NCBI GenBank assembly: GCA_946479125.1
Contig: CAMLET010000069.1
Span: 1-10,450, forward strand
Reading direction: 5' to 3'
Origin: an uncultured Flavobacteriales bacterium
GTDB taxonomy: Bacteria; Bacteroidota; Bacteroidia; Flavobacteriales; Crocinitomicaceae
DNA length: 10,450 nucleotides
Positions within the stretch are counted from its first letter, which is position 1; each line of letters opens with the position of its first letter. Under the pieces are notes generated by a model that did no database searches, was not told where the DNA came from, and worked only from the letters and a program-made list of their open reading frames with translations. The translations under genes were made by a program, and so were the position numbers. Below are positions 1 to 6,465 of this stretch, in pieces.

Positions 1-5
1 TCGGG

Positions 6-50
6 AATTCGGGAAATCCCGCTCATCGCTGGAGCAGCGGGAGGTACAGC
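6..50. repeat. 45-bp two-hairpin intergenic repeat, copy 1
   Basis: First copy of a 45-bp element repeated at 143-187 with only 5 mismatches (positions 17, 19, 33, 35 and 37 of the unit). Each unit holds two adjacent inverted repeats, CGGGA-AA-TCCCG and CGCTG-GAG-CAGCG. Both stems are fully conserved between copies, while the short linker between them varies. No open reading frame covers this copy convincingly. It could be a dispersed intergenic repeat (REP-like), a small non-autonomous element, or a structured RNA tail. Function unknown. Confidence 0.75.
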
Positions 51-142
51 TTCTCGCATCACTGTCGATTAAAGAGGGAATTGTTTATTCCATAAACTTT
101 CACTCCAACTTCAACACCCAGCAGAAGCCCAGGAATTTCGGA

Positions 143-187
143 AATTCGGGAAATCCCGTTTATCGCTGGAGCAGCGAGGGTTACAGC
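143..187. repeat. 45-bp two-hairpin intergenic repeat, copy 2
   Basis: Second copy of the element at 6-50. It ends one base short of the spacer before the stop codon (189-191) of the minus-strand regulator, so it lies in that gene's 3' untranslated region. Both hairpin stems (CGGGA/TCCCG and CGCTG/CAGCG) are intact. Similarity between the copies fades but continues for about 20 bases past the unit, into the last codons of the regulator (about 12 of 20 match). It may stabilise or end the regulator transcript, but no T-tract follows the stems, so a classical terminator is not supported. Confidence 0.75.
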
Positions 188-188
188 C

Positions 189-497
189 TTAGTCATCACC
201 ATTGATTTCAGCCAAAAACTCCTCCATAACCTTAAACCCCTCTTTATTCAAAAGAATTTCATAATAATGAAATGAATATCTAATTCGAACCAAATCTGCC
301 ATCAACAAAAAATCCACGTGCTCCTTAACTGTAGAAGTTGATACATTCATCAATCTCGAAAAATCGATATTCCTACACCATCCTTCTTCCTTGATTATTG
401 CCAATAATTTCTTCCTCATCGGATGACCAACAGCTTTTCCAAAACGCGCAATTTGCCATTCATTTTCACTGTAACCATATGCCTTAACAGCTCCCAT
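189..497 (-). CDS. ArsR-like winged-helix transcriptional regulator
   Basis: A 102-residue DNA-binding protein, probably a dimeric cytoplasmic repressor. Residues 18-38 contain the 'GKAVGHPMRKKLLAII' type helix that opens many ArsR/HTH_20 domains. Residues 46-70 form the helix-turn-helix, with the recognition helix around 'STSTVKEHVDFL'. Residues 71-83 are a beta-wing, and a short C-terminal helix follows. The ArsR metal-binding motif (ELCVCDL type) is absent and there is a single Cys at 41, so metal sensing is unlikely. The ATG at 495-497 gives a normal N-terminus. The gene is divergent from the hydrolase at 709 across a 211-bp gap with several inverted repeats, so it may control itself and that gene; this is inference from position. 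The effector and targets are unknown. MarR-like wHTH is the main alternative family. Confidence 0.8.
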   Translation of the reverse strand: MGAVKAYGYSENEWQIARFGKAVGHPMRKKLLAIIKEEGWCRNIDFSRLMNVSTSTVKEHVDFLLMADLVRIRYSFHYYEILLNKEGFKVMEEFLAEINGDD

Positions 498-530
498 AAC
501 CTGCTATCTTAATATTTAACCTGCTTATCT
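498..530. repeat. Direct repeat AACCTGCT(T)ATCT upstream of regulator
   Basis: The sequence AACCTGCTATCT at 498-509 recurs as AACCTGCTTATCT at 518-530, one helical double-turn (20 bp) apart. It lies directly against the start codon of the minus-strand regulator. The spacing is compatible with two operator half-sites or with a local duplication in the leader. No functional evidence beyond position. Confidence 0.4.
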
Positions 531-578
531 ATCTCGTTTTGATGATTTATGGAATATCTTACCAAGAACCACAAACTG

Positions 579-631
579 CACTAACGCTTGTTTTTAATCA
601 AAAGCAGTGCTTTTCCTTATTTAAGTTAGTG
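579..631. promoter_or_regulatory. Nested inverted repeats in divergent regulator/hydrolase gap
   Basis: An outer pair CACTAAC (579-585) / GTTAGTG (625-631) encloses a perfect 6-3-6 palindrome, AAAAGC-AGT-GCTTTT (600-614). They sit midway between the divergent regulator (start 497) and the SGNH-hydrolase gene (start 709), where operators for either gene would be expected. No good TAnnTTTG promoter element was found beside them, so assignment as an operator is tentative. The rest of this gap is AT-rich with no other recognisable element. Confidence 0.35.
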
Positions 632-686
632 AAAAACATCTTTTTATTCCAAATGAAATTGAACTAATTTTAAGAAATCTAAAACC

Positions 687-705
687 TTAAATACTCCGTA
701 TTTAA
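687..705 (+). promoter_or_regulatory. Perfect 8-3-8 palindrome before hydrolase start codon
   Basis: TTAAATAC-TCC-GTATTTAA is a perfect inverted repeat ending three bases before the ATG at 709. It could be an operator for a dimeric repressor such as the divergent winged-helix protein, or a leader hairpin that hinders ribosome access. It occupies the region where a ribosome binding site would be. No T-tract follows, so it is not a terminator. Confidence 0.45.
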
Positions 706-708
706 AAC

Positions 709-1386
709 ATGAAAAACACATTGATATTTATTCTTTCCCTAGGCTTTCTGAGCAGTTGTTCTGCACAAAAGAAAACAGAAACCTCATCAGACACATTGCA
801 TTATTTGGCATTGGGCGACTCTTATACAATAGGAGAAAGTGTTCCAGGAGAAGATAATTTTCCACATCAACTGGTGAAACTTGCCAAAGAGAAAAAGGTC
901 CAATTTCAAGAACCTGAAATCATTGCAAAAACCGGTTGGCGGACTGATCAGTTGCTCAAGGCAATTGCTGGAACGAAATTGAAATATGCCAAGTACGATC
1001 TGGTAACACTTCTTATTGGTGTTAACGATGAATATCAGGGAAGAACAGTTCAACAATATGAAGAGCAGTTCAAACTTGCCATTCAAAAAGCAATTGAGCT
1101 AGCTGGAAATGATCCGAAAAAAGTTTGGGTTTTCTCCATTCCCGATTACGGTTATACTCCTTTTGGAAGTATGAATAAAAACTCCGTTTCTGCAAGAATT
1201 GATACCTACAATAAATTGAATGCAAAGATTGCCCGGGAATATAAAGTCAATTACCTCGACATTACTGAAATTTCAAGAAAAGGGTTAAACCAAACAGATC
1301 TGGTTGCAGATGATGGACTTCACCCAAGTGCGAAAATGTATGAACTCTGGATTCAGAAATTTTTAAAAGAATTCAAAGCGCAATAA
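709..1386 (+). CDS. SGNH/GDSL-family hydrolase lipoprotein
   Basis: A 225-residue lipid-anchored esterase/lipase-like protein. Residues 1-17 form a lipoprotein signal peptide with lipobox LSSC and Cys17 as the acylation site, so the mature protein should sit in the outer membrane or periplasm. The four SGNH blocks are visible: GDS with nucleophile Ser38 (block I), Gly76 in KTGWR (block II), GVND with Asn106 (block III) and DGLH with Asp202/His205 (block V). All catalytic residues are therefore present. The length is normal for a single SGNH domain. The substrate (acyl ester, acetylated glycan or lysophospholipid) cannot be told from sequence. It is followed after 51 bp by fumarylacetoacetase, which appears to have its own promoter element, so co-transcription is uncertain. 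A palindrome abuts its start codon. Confidence 0.88.
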   Translation: MKNTLIFILSLGFLSSCSAQKKTETSSDTLHYLALGDSYTIGESVPGEDNFPHQLVKLAKEKKVQFQEPEIIAKTGWRTDQLLKAIAGTKLKYAKYDLVTLLIGVNDEYQGRTVQQYEEQFKLAIQKAIELAGNDPKKVWVFSIPDYGYTPFGSMNKNSVSARIDTYNKLNAKIAREYKVNYLDITEISRKGLNQTDLVADDGLHPSAKMYELWIQKFLKEFKAQ

Positions 1387-1409
1387 CTGGCTATTGGTTG
1401 AATAAGATT

Positions 1410-1417
1410 TATCTTTG
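1410..1417 (+). promoter_or_regulatory. Bacteroidota -7 promoter element (TATCTTTG) for fumarylacetoacetase
   Basis: TATCTTTG matches the Bacteroidota TAnnTTTG consensus exactly, and lies 20 bp before the ATG at 1438. The expected -33 position (1388-1390) reads TGG rather than TTG, so the upstream half is imperfect. If used, the leader would be only about a dozen bases long, which is common in this phylum. Confidence 0.5.
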
Positions 1418-1437
1418 TTTCTCAAAGTTATATTCAC

Positions 1438-2715
1438 ATGTCAACGATAGCAGCAAATAATCCCGCTCTTAAAACGTGGGTTGAGGTACCAGCAAATTCA
1501 GATTTCCCAATTCAAAACATCCCTTTCGGAATCATTTCTGGAAATGGATTGACTCCAAGAGTAGCTTCAAGAATTGGTGATTTTGTGATTGACCTAAAAA
1601 CGCTGTATGTACTTGGTTACATGGAGAATCTTCCTTTTGAAGCTACAGATTTTGATTCAACTAGCTTGAACAAAATGATGAAAAAAGGTAAGAAAGCTAT
1701 TGGAGACCTAAGAAATAGAATTTCAAAATTGCTAGATGCAAATCATCAGGATTTTCAGAAGAACCAACACCATGTTGATCAGGTTTTAATTCCTGTTGCT
1801 GACATCACAAATCATTTACCCGTTGAAATTGGAGATTATACCGATTTCTATTCGAGTAGAGAGCACGCTACAAATGTGGGAACAATGTTCCGAGATCCAG
1901 CGAACGCATTACTTCCAAACTGGCTTTGGATTCCTGTTGGATACCACGGAAGAGCAAGTTCAGTGATCGTATCCGGTGAACCGGTTTACAGACCAAAAGG
2001 ACAGATCAAACCAAATCCTGAAGAAGATCCAATTTTTGCACCTTGTAGAAACCTGGACTTCGAATTGGAAATGGCGTTTATTACTTTCGATGGAAAACCT
2101 TTGGGAGATTCTATTTCAACTGCTGAAGCGGAAGACTATATTTTCGGATTGTGTTTGTTTAACGACTGGTCGGCACGAGATATTCAGACATGGGAATATG
2201 TTCCATTAGGACCATTTTTGGCGAAGAACTTTGCCTCATCGGTTTCTGCTTGGATCGTGACATTGGACGCTCTTCAACCATACAAAGTGGATGGTCCGAC
2301 ACAAGAACCAGAAGTATTGAGTTACTTGAAATACAACGGAGCATTGAGTTACGATGTTCAGTTAGAAGTTTATCTTCAACCTGAAAACGCTGGAGAAACG
2401 AAGATCTGTACTTCGAACTTCAAATACATGTACTGGAATATGGCGCAGCAATTGGCGCATCACACAGTAAATGGTTGTAATGTTCGTTGTGGAGATTTAA
2501 TGGGTTCTGGAACAATCTCTGGCCCTACCGCAGATTCTTATGGTTCTATGTTAGAATTAGCATGGAAGGGAACAAAACCTCTTCAAATGAACGATGGTAC
2601 GGAGCGTAGATTTATTCAGGATGGTGACACCGTTATTATGCGTGGATTCTCTGAAAAGAATGGAGTTCGTATTGGTTTTGGAGAAGTAAGCGGAAAGATA
2701 CTTCCAGCGAAATAA
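1438..2715 (+). CDS. fahA: Fumarylacetoacetase (fumarylacetoacetate hydrolase)
   Basis: Cytoplasmic enzyme of the last step of phenylalanine/tyrosine (homogentisate) degradation: 4-fumarylacetoacetate plus water gives fumarate and acetoacetate. At 425 residues it is full length (the mammalian enzyme is about 419). Residues 21-120 form the SH3-like N-terminal domain, and the rest is the FAH fold. Recalled mouse active-site residues map with a constant offset of ten: metal ligands Asp136, Glu209, Glu211 and Asp243, catalytic His143, plus Arg152 and Lys263; Thr359 lies in GSGTISGP. Signature segments DYTDFYSS, VGYHGRASS and NDWSARDIQ are intact. The ATG start gives a normal N-terminus. No other homogentisate-pathway gene is in the window. 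A GNAT gene begins 9 bp downstream and is probably co-transcribed. Identification is essentially certain. Confidence 0.98.
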   Translation: MSTIAANNPALKTWVEVPANSDFPIQNIPFGIISGNGLTPRVASRIGDFVIDLKTLYVLGYMENLPFEATDFDSTSLNKMMKKGKKAIGDLRNRISKLLDANHQDFQKNQHHVDQVLIPVADITNHLPVEIGDYTDFYSSREHATNVGTMFRDPANALLPNWLWIPVGYHGRASSVIVSGEPVYRPKGQIKPNPEEDPIFAPCRNLDFELEMAFITFDGKPLGDSISTAEAEDYIFGLCLFNDWSARDIQTWEYVPLGPFLAKNFASSVSAWIVTLDALQPYKVDGPTQEPEVLSYLKYNGALSYDVQLEVYLQPENAGETKICTSNFKYMYWNMAQQLAHHTVNGCNVRCGDLMGSGTISGPTADSYGSMLELAWKGTKPLQMNDGTERRFIQDGDTVIMRGFSEKNGVRIGFGEVSGKILPAK

Positions 2716-2724
2716 ATTTTCATT

Positions 2725-3168
2725 TTGATCATCAGGGAAGCGAGATTGAATGACATTCCGCAGATTCAAATTGTACGGAATTCGGTAAAGGAGAATACAC
2801 TTTCCAATCCTAATTTGGTGACTGATCAAGATTGTGAAGAATTTCTTTTTCAACGTGGAAAAGGCTGGGTTTGCGAAGTCAATAATGAAATTTTTGGCTT
2901 TTCCATTGTTGATCTAAAAGAGAAAAACATCTGGGCATTGTTCCTTCATCCTGATTTTGAAAAGCAGGGAATTGGCCGAAAGCTTCATGACGTGATGATT
3001 GATTGGTATTTTCAGCAAACCACAGAAACGGTGTGGCTTGGAACAGCTCCAAACACTAGAGCGGAAGAATTCTACCAGAAATCAGGTTGGACTGAAATCG
3101 GAACACATGGTAAAGGAGAAATCAAGTTCGAAATGAGCTTCGATTCATGGAAAAATCTGAAGAAATAA
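2725..3168 (+). CDS. GNAT-family N-acetyltransferase (TTG start)
   Basis: A 147-residue acetyl-CoA-dependent acyltransferase. The start is TTG (2725-2727), giving MIIREARLNDIPQI, the classic beta1-alpha1 opening of GNAT proteins. An in-frame stop at 2713-2715 and the absence of a nearby ATG rule out a longer ATG-started form. Motif A is present around residues 70-88 (LHPDFEKQGIGRKLH), with the acetyl-CoA pyrophosphate-binding QGIGR at 81-85. The late motif FYQKSGW is at 116-122. It starts 9 bp after fumarylacetoacetase, implying shared transcription, but this does not show a role in tyrosine breakdown, since GNATs of this type act on many small molecules or proteins. The substrate is unknown. 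Its stop codon touches the terminator shared with the opposing operon. Confidence 0.88.
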   Translation: MIIREARLNDIPQIQIVRNSVKENTLSNPNLVTDQDCEEFLFQRGKGWVCEVNNEIFGFSIVDLKEKNIWALFLHPDFEKQGIGRKLHDVMIDWYFQQTTETVWLGTAPNTRAEEFYQKSGWTEIGTHGKGEIKFEMSFDSWKNLKK

Positions 3169-3169
3169 A

Positions 3170-3199
3170 AAAGTCAACTTGTAATCACAAGCTGACTTT
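3170..3199 (-). terminator. Hairpin terminator between convergent transcripts
   Basis: A stem of AAAGTCA/TGACTTT (outer) and CTTGT/ACAAG (inner), separated by a single A-C mismatch around an AATC loop. Read on the minus strand, the stem runs into a T-rich tract (complement of 3160-3170), a good intrinsic terminator for the operon ending at 3219. Read on the plus strand only three T follow, so it would end the GNAT transcript less efficiently. Confidence 0.75.
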
Positions 3200-3218
3200 C
3201 ACTACTATACAAATTCGT

Positions 3219-3488
3219 TTACTCCGGTTTTCTTGACATAGTTGCAGGAGCAATCGTTGGATTCATAACTTCAGAAGTCGGAATCTCTTCTTTCTTAATC
3301 TCTTGATTGGTGTTTCCACCGTTCGTCCGACTAGAGGTTACAACGTTAACGACTGTATCCGGAATTGGAGCTGTTTCTTGCGTAACAGGAATCTCGGAAT
3401 TGGAATTGAATTTCGCAGACGACTGAACCTGGCAAAAACTTAGGCTCGCTGAACCAAAAGCCAAAAGAGTAATAATTGTTTTCTTCAT
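3219..3488 (-). CDS. Small secreted low-complexity protein, unknown function
   Basis: An 89-residue protein that I do not recognise. Residues 1-19 form a clear Sec signal peptide (MKKTIITLLAFGSASLSFC, probable cleavage before Gln20). Cys19 sits where a lipobox cysteine might, but Phe at -1 is not typical, so lipidation is doubtful. The mature part (about 70 residues) is rich in Ser, Thr, Asn, Pro, Glu and Val, has no other Cys and looks disordered. It is the last gene of a three-gene minus-strand operon, starting 5 bp after the collagen-like gene stop, and is followed by a hairpin terminator. That context suggests a periplasmic or surface accessory to the collagen-like and T9SS proteins; this is inference. 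Confidence 0.7.
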   Translation of the reverse strand: MKKTIITLLAFGSASLSFCQVQSSAKFNSNSEIPVTQETAPIPDTVVNVVTSSRTNGGNTNQEIKKEEIPTSEVMNPTIAPATMSRKPE

Positions 3489-3493
3489 AACTT

Positions 3494-4483
3494 TTAGTTT
3501 AGTACCATAATTGTTAACTCACCCGGATTTGTATCCGTTGCTGAGTTTCCTCCAATATTAACAGCAGAAGTACCATTACTTCTAAACGTTCTCAAATCAA
3601 TTGTATGCGAACCTGCAGGCAAGGTGATCATCGTATTAATTGCACAAGTATTGAATGAATTGGTTCCGTTTCCGTTTACTATAGAAAAACGATTCCAGCC
3701 ACCGTTTGGTAAAAATGCACCATCAACGTAAATGACCATATCAATATTAGAATAAGCACCAGTAGTAGTTACTGTATTCACACCACCAATAGTAGCCCAG
3801 ATAATAACAGTTGAAGCTGCCGTCAAATTGATGGTTTGCGTCATACCTGGTTGCATCGTTGGAGTTGTACTTGTTACGGCAGCTCTTCCGGCTGTTCCAT
3901 ATACATGATATTTGTTTACAACTCCCGGAGGGCCTTGTGGACCAGTAGCTCCAGTTGCACCGGCAGCACCGTTTGTCCCATTCGCTCCCGCCGGACCTGC
4001 TGGACCCGCTGGACCAATTGGACCTTGAGGACCAGTAGCACCATCAACACCATTGGTTCCGTTTGTACCGTTAGTTCCTGCCGGACCCGGAGCACCTGCT
4101 GCGCCATCTACTCCATTCGTTCCGTTTGTACCCGCCGGGCCTGCAGCACCAGCTGGACCTGCCGGACCTTGAGGACCTTGTGGACCTGTTGGTCCCGCTG
4201 CACCAGCGTTACACAAGTTTTGCCATGATCCAGAAGTTGTTTCATAAAAAAAGAAACAGTCGACAGTAATATCATAAACCATTAAACCTTCTGTAGGTGC
4301 TGCAATGGCAACACGTTGAGCTGTTGTCATTCTTGGAACCAGAACTCCCTGGGTAGTCGACTGCATTTCCAATACTGCGTTTGGATTCGGAGTAGTAGTT
4401 CCAATTCCAACATTATTCTGAGCGAATGTGCCAGAGCCAAAAAGCCCTACAGCCGCTATTAAAATGTATTTTTTAATCATCAT
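3494..4483 (-). CDS. Secreted collagen-like (Gly-X-Y) protein
   Basis: A 329-residue exported protein in three parts. A signal peptide (1-21, ...GTFA-Q) is followed by a head module (about 23-92) starting [19 protein letters not shown], a module frequent in Bacteroidota surface proteins. Residues 94-189 are 32 uninterrupted Gly-X-Y triplets rich in GPA, GPQ, GTN and GVD, expected to form a collagen triple helix in a trimer. Residues 190-329 are a beta-rich C-terminal domain (ending GELTIMVLN), possibly a jelly-roll trimerisation or binding head like C1q/TNF; that fold is inferred. No T9SS sorting domain is visible at its C-terminus. It is the middle gene of an operon, 12 bp after the T9SS PKD protein and 5 bp before the small secreted protein. 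A fibrous adhesin or structural role is likely. The second ATG (codon 2) is an alternative start. Confidence 0.9.
   Translation of the reverse strand: MMIKKYILIAAVGLFGSGTFAQNNVGIGTTTPNPNAVLEMQSTTQGVLVPRMTTAQRVAIAAPTEGLMVYDITVDCFFFYETTSGSWQNLCNAGAAGPTGPQGPQGPAGPAGAAGPAGTNGTNGVDGAAGAPGPAGTNGTNGTNGVDGATGPQGPIGPAGPAGPAGANGTNGAAGATGATGPQGPPGVVNKYHVYGTAGRAAVTSTTPTMQPGMTQTINLTAASTVIIWATIGGVNTVTTTGAYSNIDMVIYVDGAFLPNGGWNRFSIVNGNGTNSFNTCAINTMITLPAGSHTIDLRTFRSNGTSAVNIGGNSATDTNPGELTIMVLN
3917..4204 (-). repeat. Gly-X-Y coding repeat tract
   Basis: 288 bp encoding 32 consecutive Gly-X-Y triplets without interruption. It is markedly richer in G and C than the flanking gene. It contains an internal near-duplication: [14 protein letters not shown] (residues 115-128) and [17 protein letters not shown] (133-149), differing by one TNG triplet. 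This shows growth or shrinkage in whole triplets, as expected for slippage or unequal recombination. Confidence 0.9.
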
Positions 4484-4495
4484 CTGTTATTTCTA

Positions 4496-6274
4496 TTAGT
4501 TTTTGATAACGCTCACGTTACCTTGAAAATTAAATTCTTTTGAAGACGTAGCAGCTTTCAACGTATAGAAATAAACTCCGTCATCCACTAAATTCCCATT
4601 CGATTTGGCATCCCAGGAAATATTGGGATCATCTGTTGAGAAAATTGGATTGCCCCAACGATTCACAATTGTTAATTCATAGGTCTTCAATCCCGATGTT
4701 CTGATCTCAAAAACATCATTCACACCATCGTTATTCGGTGTAATTACGTTTGGAACAACAATATCCTGAAAGATCTCAACCAGCTGAGAACCGGTGCCCA
4801 CACAACCGTCAGTGTTCGTTACCTGAAGCGTAACCAAAAACTCATCCATTGCGGAATAAATATGTGTAGGATCACTAACAATGGCTGTTCCACCATCACC
4901 GAAACTCCAAATCCATGATGTCGAATTTGCTGTTTCATCCGTAAAGTTGAAAGTGTAAACATCATCTACATAACTGAACTGAACATTCGGTGTTGGCAGT
5001 AAAGTAGGCGTACAAGTTGCAGGTAAGGAATTACATCCGTTAGCTCCAACCGAAATCACTGAAATCTCTCCTGTTCCCTGCCCCCAATCTACAGTTACTG
5101 CATTTGTACCCTGACCTGTTAACCCGGAAGCCATTGAAGGAAAAGTCCATTGATAGGCCGGAGTTGTTCCAGTTGCAGTAAAACCTACGTCATTGGAGTT
5201 CTGACAAACGTCCGTACAATTTAAAACAGGCGGTTCTGGTCGTATAGCAGATAAAATATATGGATGACCCGGATTAGTGAAATTCCAACCAGCTTTCGTT
5301 CTTGTTGTAAAAACTCCGGCAGTGGCAGAGGCTGTTGTTCCCATATCGTTCCAATCTGAACTTGCGTTTCTCCAATGAGCCGTTCCAGACCATGTTCCAT
5401 CCGAAGCAGGAATATAAAACAACTTCACATCGGTTGGCGCTGTTCCAACCAAACGTTCTATAGAATGGAAAAACAGATCGTTCAATTCGCAGATATTTCC
5501 GTCCGTTTCTGTTCTGTCAAAACCAGCTGGAGTCGCATCGCTGTTATTCAAACGTGCGACATACTGTGAAGGAAAATTAGTCTGCGGAGTCAATTCAACA
5601 GGTCGAAAACGTAAAGTACCCAAACTTGATCCGGTAGGAAAAATATATGGAGTTGCAGCATTCGTAGCTCTGGAAAGCATTCCCGGACTTAAACTACTAA
5701 CAAAACCTTCCGATCCCGGAACGGTATTAAACGTAATCGCAGCAGCTGAAGTATTGAACACATACATTGTATTTGTTTGCGTTTCCAATTCCCGATCATT
5801 CAATGTTAATGTTCCATTGTTTCCAATATTTGCATTAACACCCTGAAGGGTTTTCTTTCTATTTATTCCTGTTCCCGAACCTGTTAGAATCAAGTTATTG
5901 AATTCTGTAGCGATTGCGTTATTCGTTGTAATAAACTGCTGAAGATTTCCAAAGAGCGTAACGGTTGATGCCATAGACGAAAAAAAGCCGTCATTCACCC
6001 AATCTTGTTCAATGCGATAATTTCCATCACCACCAACGTTTGCTGACGATCCAATTTTAAAATCACCTGGATTCGGAAAGCTGGAGTTTAGAGTTGCAGT
6101 AAGCGTTCCTTCATTTGCAAGGGTAGAAACCTGAGCAAGTTCAACACCACCGTTCACATAAACAGTTCCGCCATTAGTAATGACCAGCAAAGCTCCGTTT
6201 GAATATAAAGTTTGACCGTAAACCATTGCTCCTGGCAACAGTAATGTCAAAATAGTAGCAACAAGTAATTTCAT
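4496..6274 (-). CDS. T9SS-secreted PKD-domain surface protein (type B sorting domain)
   Basis: A 592-residue secreted or cell-surface protein. Residues 1-20 are a Sec signal peptide. About 21-345 is a large beta-rich region, with Asn/Gly/Thr-rich segments near its start (NGGTVYVNGG, LANEGTLTATL) suggesting a beta-helix or filamentous stalk. About 349-429 is a PKD-like domain with paired cysteines. About 430-505 is a canonical PKD domain with WSFGDG near 456-461. Residues 506-592 are the gliding motility-associated C-terminal domain (NVITPNNDGVNDVFEI ... NRWGNPIF ... DDGVYFYTL), the type B signal for export through the type IX secretion system. It is the first gene of the operon with the collagen-like and small secreted proteins. 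It resembles adhesin-type proteins and has no visible enzyme domain. No clean TAnnTTTG element was found in the 191-bp gap upstream. Confidence 0.92.
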   Translation of the reverse strand: MKLLVATILTLLLPGAMVYGQTLYSNGALLVITNGGTVYVNGGVELAQVSTLANEGTLTATLNSSFPNPGDFKIGSSANVGGDGNYRIEQDWVNDGFFSSMASTVTLFGNLQQFITTNNAIATEFNNLILTGSGTGINRKKTLQGVNANIGNNGTLTLNDRELETQTNTMYVFNTSAAAITFNTVPGSEGFVSSLSPGMLSRATNAATPYIFPTGSSLGTLRFRPVELTPQTNFPSQYVARLNNSDATPAGFDRTETDGNICELNDLFFHSIERLVGTAPTDVKLFYIPASDGTWSGTAHWRNASSDWNDMGTTASATAGVFTTRTKAGWNFTNPGHPYILSAIRPEPPVLNCTDVCQNSNDVGFTATGTTPAYQWTFPSMASGLTGQGTNAVTVDWGQGTGEISVISVGANGCNSLPATCTPTLLPTPNVQFSYVDDVYTFNFTDETANSTSWIWSFGDGGTAIVSDPTHIYSAMDEFLVTLQVTNTDGCVGTGSQLVEIFQDIVVPNVITPNNDGVNDVFEIRTSGLKTYELTIVNRWGNPIFSTDDPNISWDAKSNGNLVDDGVYFYTLKAATSSKEFNFQGNVSVIKN

Positions 6275-6465
6275 GCACTGTAGTAGTAAGTAAGTTCACT
6301 AATTTAATCGTAAATGACTAAATCTGAACAGATAACGCAAATAGTTTAAAAAAAGTTGCACGAAAATTTGTTCTGAAAGGGTAAAATAGTCGAAATTCTT
6401 GGTGTAATTATTGACGAATTGGAACCAATCAGAAAAAATAATTACTAAACTTTAAATCACGAGCT

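Noticed and set aside
6..187. CRISPR array
   Set aside because: Only two copies of the repeat, separated by 92 bases, with no third unit and no cas gene in the window.
51..188. Minus-strand open stretch reading through the repeat (ending ...NNSLFNRQ-stop near 59)
   Set aside because: No start codon in a sensible position; it passes through hairpin repeats, and the protein resembles no family I recognise. A degraded gene end is possible but unsupported.
787..1086. 99-codon minus-strand frame opposite the SGNH hydrolase
   Set aside because: Antisense to a gene with intact catalytic blocks; composition (Phe, Leu, Cys rich) is typical of a shadow frame.
1976..2384. Several 60-80 codon frames on both strands within fumarylacetoacetase
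   Set aside because: They lie wholly inside a gene with all active-site residues conserved and have no independent features.
3916..4107. 63-codon minus-strand frame rich in Val, Leu and Gln inside the collagen gene
   Set aside because: A shifted reading of the same repeat; the true frame gives perfect Gly-X-Y plus a signal peptide and flanking domains.
3836..4228. 130-codon plus-strand open frame rich in Cys, Trp, Arg, Ser and Thr
   Set aside because: It is the antisense shadow of the collagen tract: the regular Gly-X-Y codons prevent stops on the opposite strand and give a periodic, unnatural composition.
6275..6465. Promoters for the T9SS operon and the divergent lipoprotein
   Set aside because: Promoters must exist here, but no TAnnTTTG with a properly spaced TTG was found on either strand, so no position is claimed.
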